Source: an uncultured Bacteroidia bacterium | GTDB lineage: Bacteria; Bacteroidota; Bacteroidia; Bacteroidales; UBA932 | DNA length: 64,000 bases | Assembly (NCBI GenBank): GCA_902774155.1 | Contig: CACYHF010000003.1 | Span: 1 to 64,000 of the forward strand | Direction: 5' to 3' | Shown here: positions 61,394-64,000 of the stretch, one piece after another | Layout: every line of letters begins with the position of its first letter | Numbering within the stretch: position 1 is the stretch's first letter | Translations under genes and position numbers: made by a program | The notes under the pieces: generated by a model | The model's input: the letters and a program-made list of their open reading frames with translations, nothing else | Databases searched by the model: none | What the model was told of the DNA's origin: nothing

Positions 61394-62808
61394 TGAAGAA
61401 CATCTACACAGACACCATCGTTGCTCCGGCCACCACCCCTGGGACCGGAGCAATTTCCATTGTGCGGATGAGCGGACCGGACGCATTTTCCATTGCTGAT
61501 GCAGTGGTTCAATTAAAATCCGGAACTATTTCTTCTTCAGAAGCATATACTATCCATTTTGGAAATGTTTATGTCAATGGTCCCCTCTTGGATGAAGTTC
61601 TGGTTTCCGTCTTCCGTGCCCCGCACAGTTATACCGGTGAAGATTCTGTGGAGATCTCCACGCACGCGTCGGCCTACATCGTCCAGGAGTTGGTGAACCT
61701 CCTGCTGGCGGCCGGTGCGCGCTTTGCCCAGCCCGGCGAATTCACCCGCCGCGCCTTCCTGAACGGCAAAATGGATCTGGCCCAGGCCGAGGCCGTGGCC
61801 GATGTCATTGCGGCCACCACTTCCGCCTCCCACCGCGTGGCCATGAACCAGCTAAAGGGCGGATTTTCCCAGGAACTGGCCGCTTTGCGTTCAGAATTGC
61901 TGGAAATGGCCACCCTTCTGGAGCTGGAACTGGATTTCAGTGAGGAAGACGTAGAATTTGCCGACAGAAGCAAGCTCCTGGCGCTGCTGGAAACCATCCA
62001 AACCCACGTGGAAGGCCTGGCAGCCACGTTCCGGCAGGGCAATATGATCAAGAATGGCGTACCTGTGGCCATCGTAGGCGCCGCCAACGCCGGGAAAAGT
62101 ACCTTGCTCAATGCCCTTTTAGGGGAAGAACGGGCCATCGTTACCGATATCCCCGGTACCACCCGGGACACCATTGAGGAAACCCTGAACCTGGAGGGTA
62201 TCCTCTTCCGCTTCATTGATACGGCCGGTATCCGGGAGTCGTCCGACTCGGTGGAACGTATGGGTATCGACCGCACTTTCCGCAAGCTTTCGGAGGCGGA
62301 AATCGTGTTGGGAATGCTGGATACAACGGCCGATTTGCAGGAGCAACTGGACGTTATCCTGTCGCACGTCTCTATGGATTCTCAACAACTGATTTTGCTG
62401 TTAAATAAGGCCGATTTATTGGACGAAAACGGTGTTAACAAAAATGTTACTACTATTAACGACTTTGTTTTAAATATTGATAATAAAGTAGATATCATTC
62501 CTATATCGGCTAAAAACGCTTTGGGCATCGATCAATTGAAATCGGCCTTGGTGAGTGCCGAAAAAGACCTTATTCCCAACGCAGATTCCACTTTCGTGAC
62601 CAATATCCGGCACTATGAGGCTTTGCAAAATGCCGCCGCCGCTTTGCGCGATTGCCGCGCTTCCCTATCGGCCGGCATCCCTACGGATCTGGTGGCCGAT
62701 GACCTTCGCCGCAGCCTCTCTTCCATCAATGCCATCCTGGGCACCGACCTCCTGGACCCCGAAACCATCCTGCACACCATCTTCAGCCGGCACTGCATCG
62801 GGAAGTGA
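61393..62808 (+). CDS. mnmE: tRNA modification GTPase MnmE
   Basis: 471 residues, starting with GTG that overlaps the rho stop (TAGTG). N-terminal folate-binding domain (about 1-120), helical domain, and inserted G domain (G1 GAANAGKST near 226, DIPGTTRDT, DTAG, NKAD) and the C-terminal Cys-motif CIGK (468-471). With MnmG it installs carboxymethylaminomethyl at wobble U34. A 120 base stretch covering the NKAD to SAK part (62401-62520) is about 28 percent GC, far below its flanks. Confidence 0.96.
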   Translation: MKNIYTDTIVAPATTPGTGAISIVRMSGPDAFSIADAVVQLKSGTISSSEAYTIHFGNVYVNGPLLDEVLVSVFRAPHSYTGEDSVEISTHASAYIVQELVNLLLAAGARFAQPGEFTRRAFLNGKMDLAQAEAVADVIAATTSASHRVAMNQLKGGFSQELAALRSELLEMATLLELELDFSEEDVEFADRSKLLALLETIQTHVEGLAATFRQGNMIKNGVPVAIVGAANAGKSTLLNALLGEERAIVTDIPGTTRDTIEETLNLEGILFRFIDTAGIRESSDSVERMGIDRTFRKLSEAEIVLGMLDTTADLQEQLDVILSHVSMDSQQLILLLNKADLLDENGVNKNVTTINDFVLNIDNKVDIIPISAKNALGIDQLKSALVSAEKDLIPNADSTFVTNIRHYEALQNAAAALRDCRASLSAGIPTDLVADDLRRSLSSINAILGTDLLDPETILHTIFSRHCIGK

Positions 62809-62844
62809 CAACCTCACGGTTTTTCGGTAATATTCTTGATATCC

Positions 62845-63546
62845 TTAAGCTGAATCATATCTCGAGAATTCTTCCCGGGCAGAAATCCGCCTATTTGTGT
62901 GGGAATGCCCATAAATCCATACGTCGATGTTCCTGTGTTCAATGTATTTATCAAGGTTAGCACAAAATGCGTCGGTTAGTGGAGAATCCAGATGATTCGG
63001 GGCAACGCAACTTCTTGCGGGAACGTGATGAGACACAACAATCTTGTGTTTTTCATCCAATTCCAGCCCCCTGTCAAGAAAGTCAAGGCATTTCATATGC
63101 AGGGAGTTTATGTCATCAGGTATCAATAATCGCTTCCCGCATTTAATTCTATAGTAATCATTTAGTGACCTTCTAACAATATCCTTATTGGGATTTGTGA
63201 TGACTGACCACAGTGTTGTCAGGAAAAGGGCAACGTCTCCAATCCTTACAGCTTGATTTTGAAAGTAACCCACATTGTTTCTCAGCATCCAGTGCCACGA
63301 GTCCCCTCGTTCATGAATATCGCTATAGTTGTAGTACTCATGATTTCCAGGTACAATTAGGGTATATTGAAAATGATCTGCGCACCAATCCCAAAATTGT
63401 AAGTGGGTTATAGAAGAATTGTCCAGATTGTAGATATCTCCGGCAAGGACCAGTATATCCCCGACTACAGGTAGAGGATTGCTCTTAATGTAATTCATAT
63501 TCTCCCGCAACTCCAGATGCAGGTCGGATGCGTATTGTATCTTCAT
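62845..63546 (-). CDS. Calcineurin-like metallophosphoesterase with altered C-terminus
   Basis: 233 residues. Metallophosphoesterase motifs are in order: DLHLE (8-12), GDIYN (37-41), GNHEYY (67-72), SHHVP (near 171) and GHSHTN near the C-terminus. In this family the GHxH motif is normally followed by a further strand ending near NQLGYV; here the frame ends after RRISAREEFSRYDSA. A shifted frame stays open for another 20 codons, so a frameshift or truncation is possible. The gene is AT-rich (about 40 percent GC), unlike upstream genes, and its start overlaps a short peptide ORF by ATGA. Confidence 0.72.
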   Translation of the reverse strand: MKIQYASDLHLELRENMNYIKSNPLPVVGDILVLAGDIYNLDNSSITHLQFWDWCADHFQYTLIVPGNHEYYNYSDIHERGDSWHWMLRNNVGYFQNQAVRIGDVALFLTTLWSVITNPNKDIVRRSLNDYYRIKCGKRLLIPDDINSLHMKCLDFLDRGLELDEKHKIVVSHHVPARSCVAPNHLDSPLTDAFCANLDKYIEHRNIDVWIYGHSHTNRRISAREEFSRYDSA

Positions 63547-63638
63547 AATTCCTGATTATTGGGCTCATATTTGGCAAGCTCTTGATTGATTTTATTGACC
63601 TTATCCATAATATTCCCAGGGGCCATTATTGTAGACAT
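63543..63638 (-). CDS. Possible 31-residue coupled peptide
   Basis: Short frame beginning MSTIMAPGNIMDKVNKINQE, ending LAKYEPNNQEL. It lies 9 bases after the stop of the coiled-coil ORF, in the same frame, and its TGA overlaps the metallophosphoesterase ATG (ATGA). Placement suggests translation coupling; no family is recognised and it may simply be a ribosome-reinitiation bridge. Confidence 0.35.
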   Translation of the reverse strand: MSTIMAPGNIMDKVNKINQELAKYEPNNQEL

Positions 63639-63647
63639 GACTTCATT

Positions 63648-63977
63648 TCAGCATTTGGTATATATCAGTTCAAAGCGTTCTGAATTGGAATTATTATTAA
63701 GAATTCCCTGTAGAAACCTAAATTCGGAGCAATAAAACTTCAGTTCTTCCAATTCCTCCTGGCATTCCTCTATACTGCGTTTACAATCAAAGATATCTTC
63801 CTCAATCTTATCATATAGATCAGCATTTGCCCTGACAATCCTTGCCTCATAGCGCTCTATATCCTCTTTTCTGTCAGAAATAATACTCTCATAAGAAGAG
63901 ATCTCTTCATTATAGAAGTCAATGATTTCCTCCAGCAGGTCTTTTGTCAATGGTTTGGGATCTGGCGACCATGGCAA
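63648..63977 (-). CDS. Hypothetical coiled-coil protein (start may lie outside window)
   Basis: 109 residues from the first ATG, but the frame stays open to the window end, so the true start may be beyond base 64000. Nearly entirely charged helix, with heptad-like Glu/Lys/Leu/Ile spacing through EIIDFYNEEISSYESII and beyond. Rich in Glu and Asn, AT-rich codons, no recognised domain. Probably first or internal gene of an accessory operon with the metallophosphoesterase. Confidence 0.5.
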   Translation of the reverse strand: MPWSPDPKPLTKDLLEEIIDFYNEEISSYESIISDRKEDIERYEARIVRANADLYDKIEEDIFDCKRSIEECQEELEELKFYCSEFRFLQGILNNNSNSERFELIYTKC

Positions 63978-64000
63978 GACTTTTAGTCGTCTGCTGGGCG

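Overview
The window is a gene-dense, roughly 55 percent GC chromosomal stretch from a member of the Bacteroidota, most probably the order Bacteroidales. The evidence is the promoter type seen again and again (TTTG, about 20 bases, TAnnTTTG), lineage-typical proteins (TamA-like lipoprotein TamL, a BACON-like lipoprotein, DUF3467, DUF2807, an SbsA-type Ig-like lipoprotein, a Rho factor with a long disordered insert), a PPi-type phosphofructokinase and the rsfS-ftsH-cdsA-psd order. Genus cannot be fixed from the sequence alone. Nearly everything up to 62.8 kb is core cellular machinery packed into operons with 1 to 8 base overlaps; no rRNA, tRNA, CRISPR array, prophage or insertion sequence was seen.

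Layout. 0-3 kb: 3' part of serB and a large MscS-type channel. 3-5.7 kb (minus): DUF3467, kdsC, maf, mutY. 5.7-13.8 kb (plus): valS, a thioesterase, tatA, tatC, an ABC-F protein, a DUF2807 protein and an M19 dipeptidase. 13.8-16.2 kb (minus): an XRE regulator, a degenerate dihydroorotate-dehydrogenase-like protein and cinA. After a 500 base AT-rich gap come queA and an acyltransferase, then a Ca/Na antiporter (minus), a BACON lipoprotein plus M6 metalloprotease pair, rlmD (minus), a secreted beta-barrel candidate and lipoprotein pair, an acetyltransferase-like protein with rarA, and trmH with an arginine decarboxylase (minus). 31-38 kb: tamL; then, on the minus strand, PPi-phosphofructokinase, a cytoplasmic GH13 enzyme and an FMN-binding protein; and a Y-family polymerase coupled to a 55-residue YolD-like protein that is easy to overlook. 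38.3-47.7 kb (plus): ligA, yihY, relA/spoT, an Ig-like lipoprotein, an outer-membrane protein candidate and ispG as one overlapping operon. 47.7-55.2 kb (minus): rsfS-ftsH-cdsA-psd, pepD-rpe, dnaA. 55.4-62.8 kb: amidase (minus), then lptD, rho and mnmE (plus). The last 1.2 kb is clearly AT-richer and holds a metallophosphoesterase with an odd C-terminus, a possible 31-residue peptide and a coiled-coil protein, and looks like the edge of an accessory island.

Functionally the window joins envelope building (KdsC, LptD, TamL, CdsA, Psd, acyltransferase, amidase, MscS, Tat), translation and RNA modification (ValS, QueA, MnmE, RlmD, TrmH-type, RsfS, ABC-F), genome maintenance (DnaA, LigA, RarA, MutY, Y-family polymerase, Maf) and stress control (RelA/SpoT, Rho, FtsH).

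The most unusual signals are in the DNA itself. Three genes (DUF3467, tamL, ispG) end with the stop codon in a four-base loop of a perfect hairpin. A 43 base repeat occurs twice and, in ispG, supplies the last codons and the stop. Two palindromes sit in frame inside ispG just where the large insert domain of long-type IspG enzymes seems to have been lost. A 41 base direct repeat and another strong hairpin lie in other gaps.
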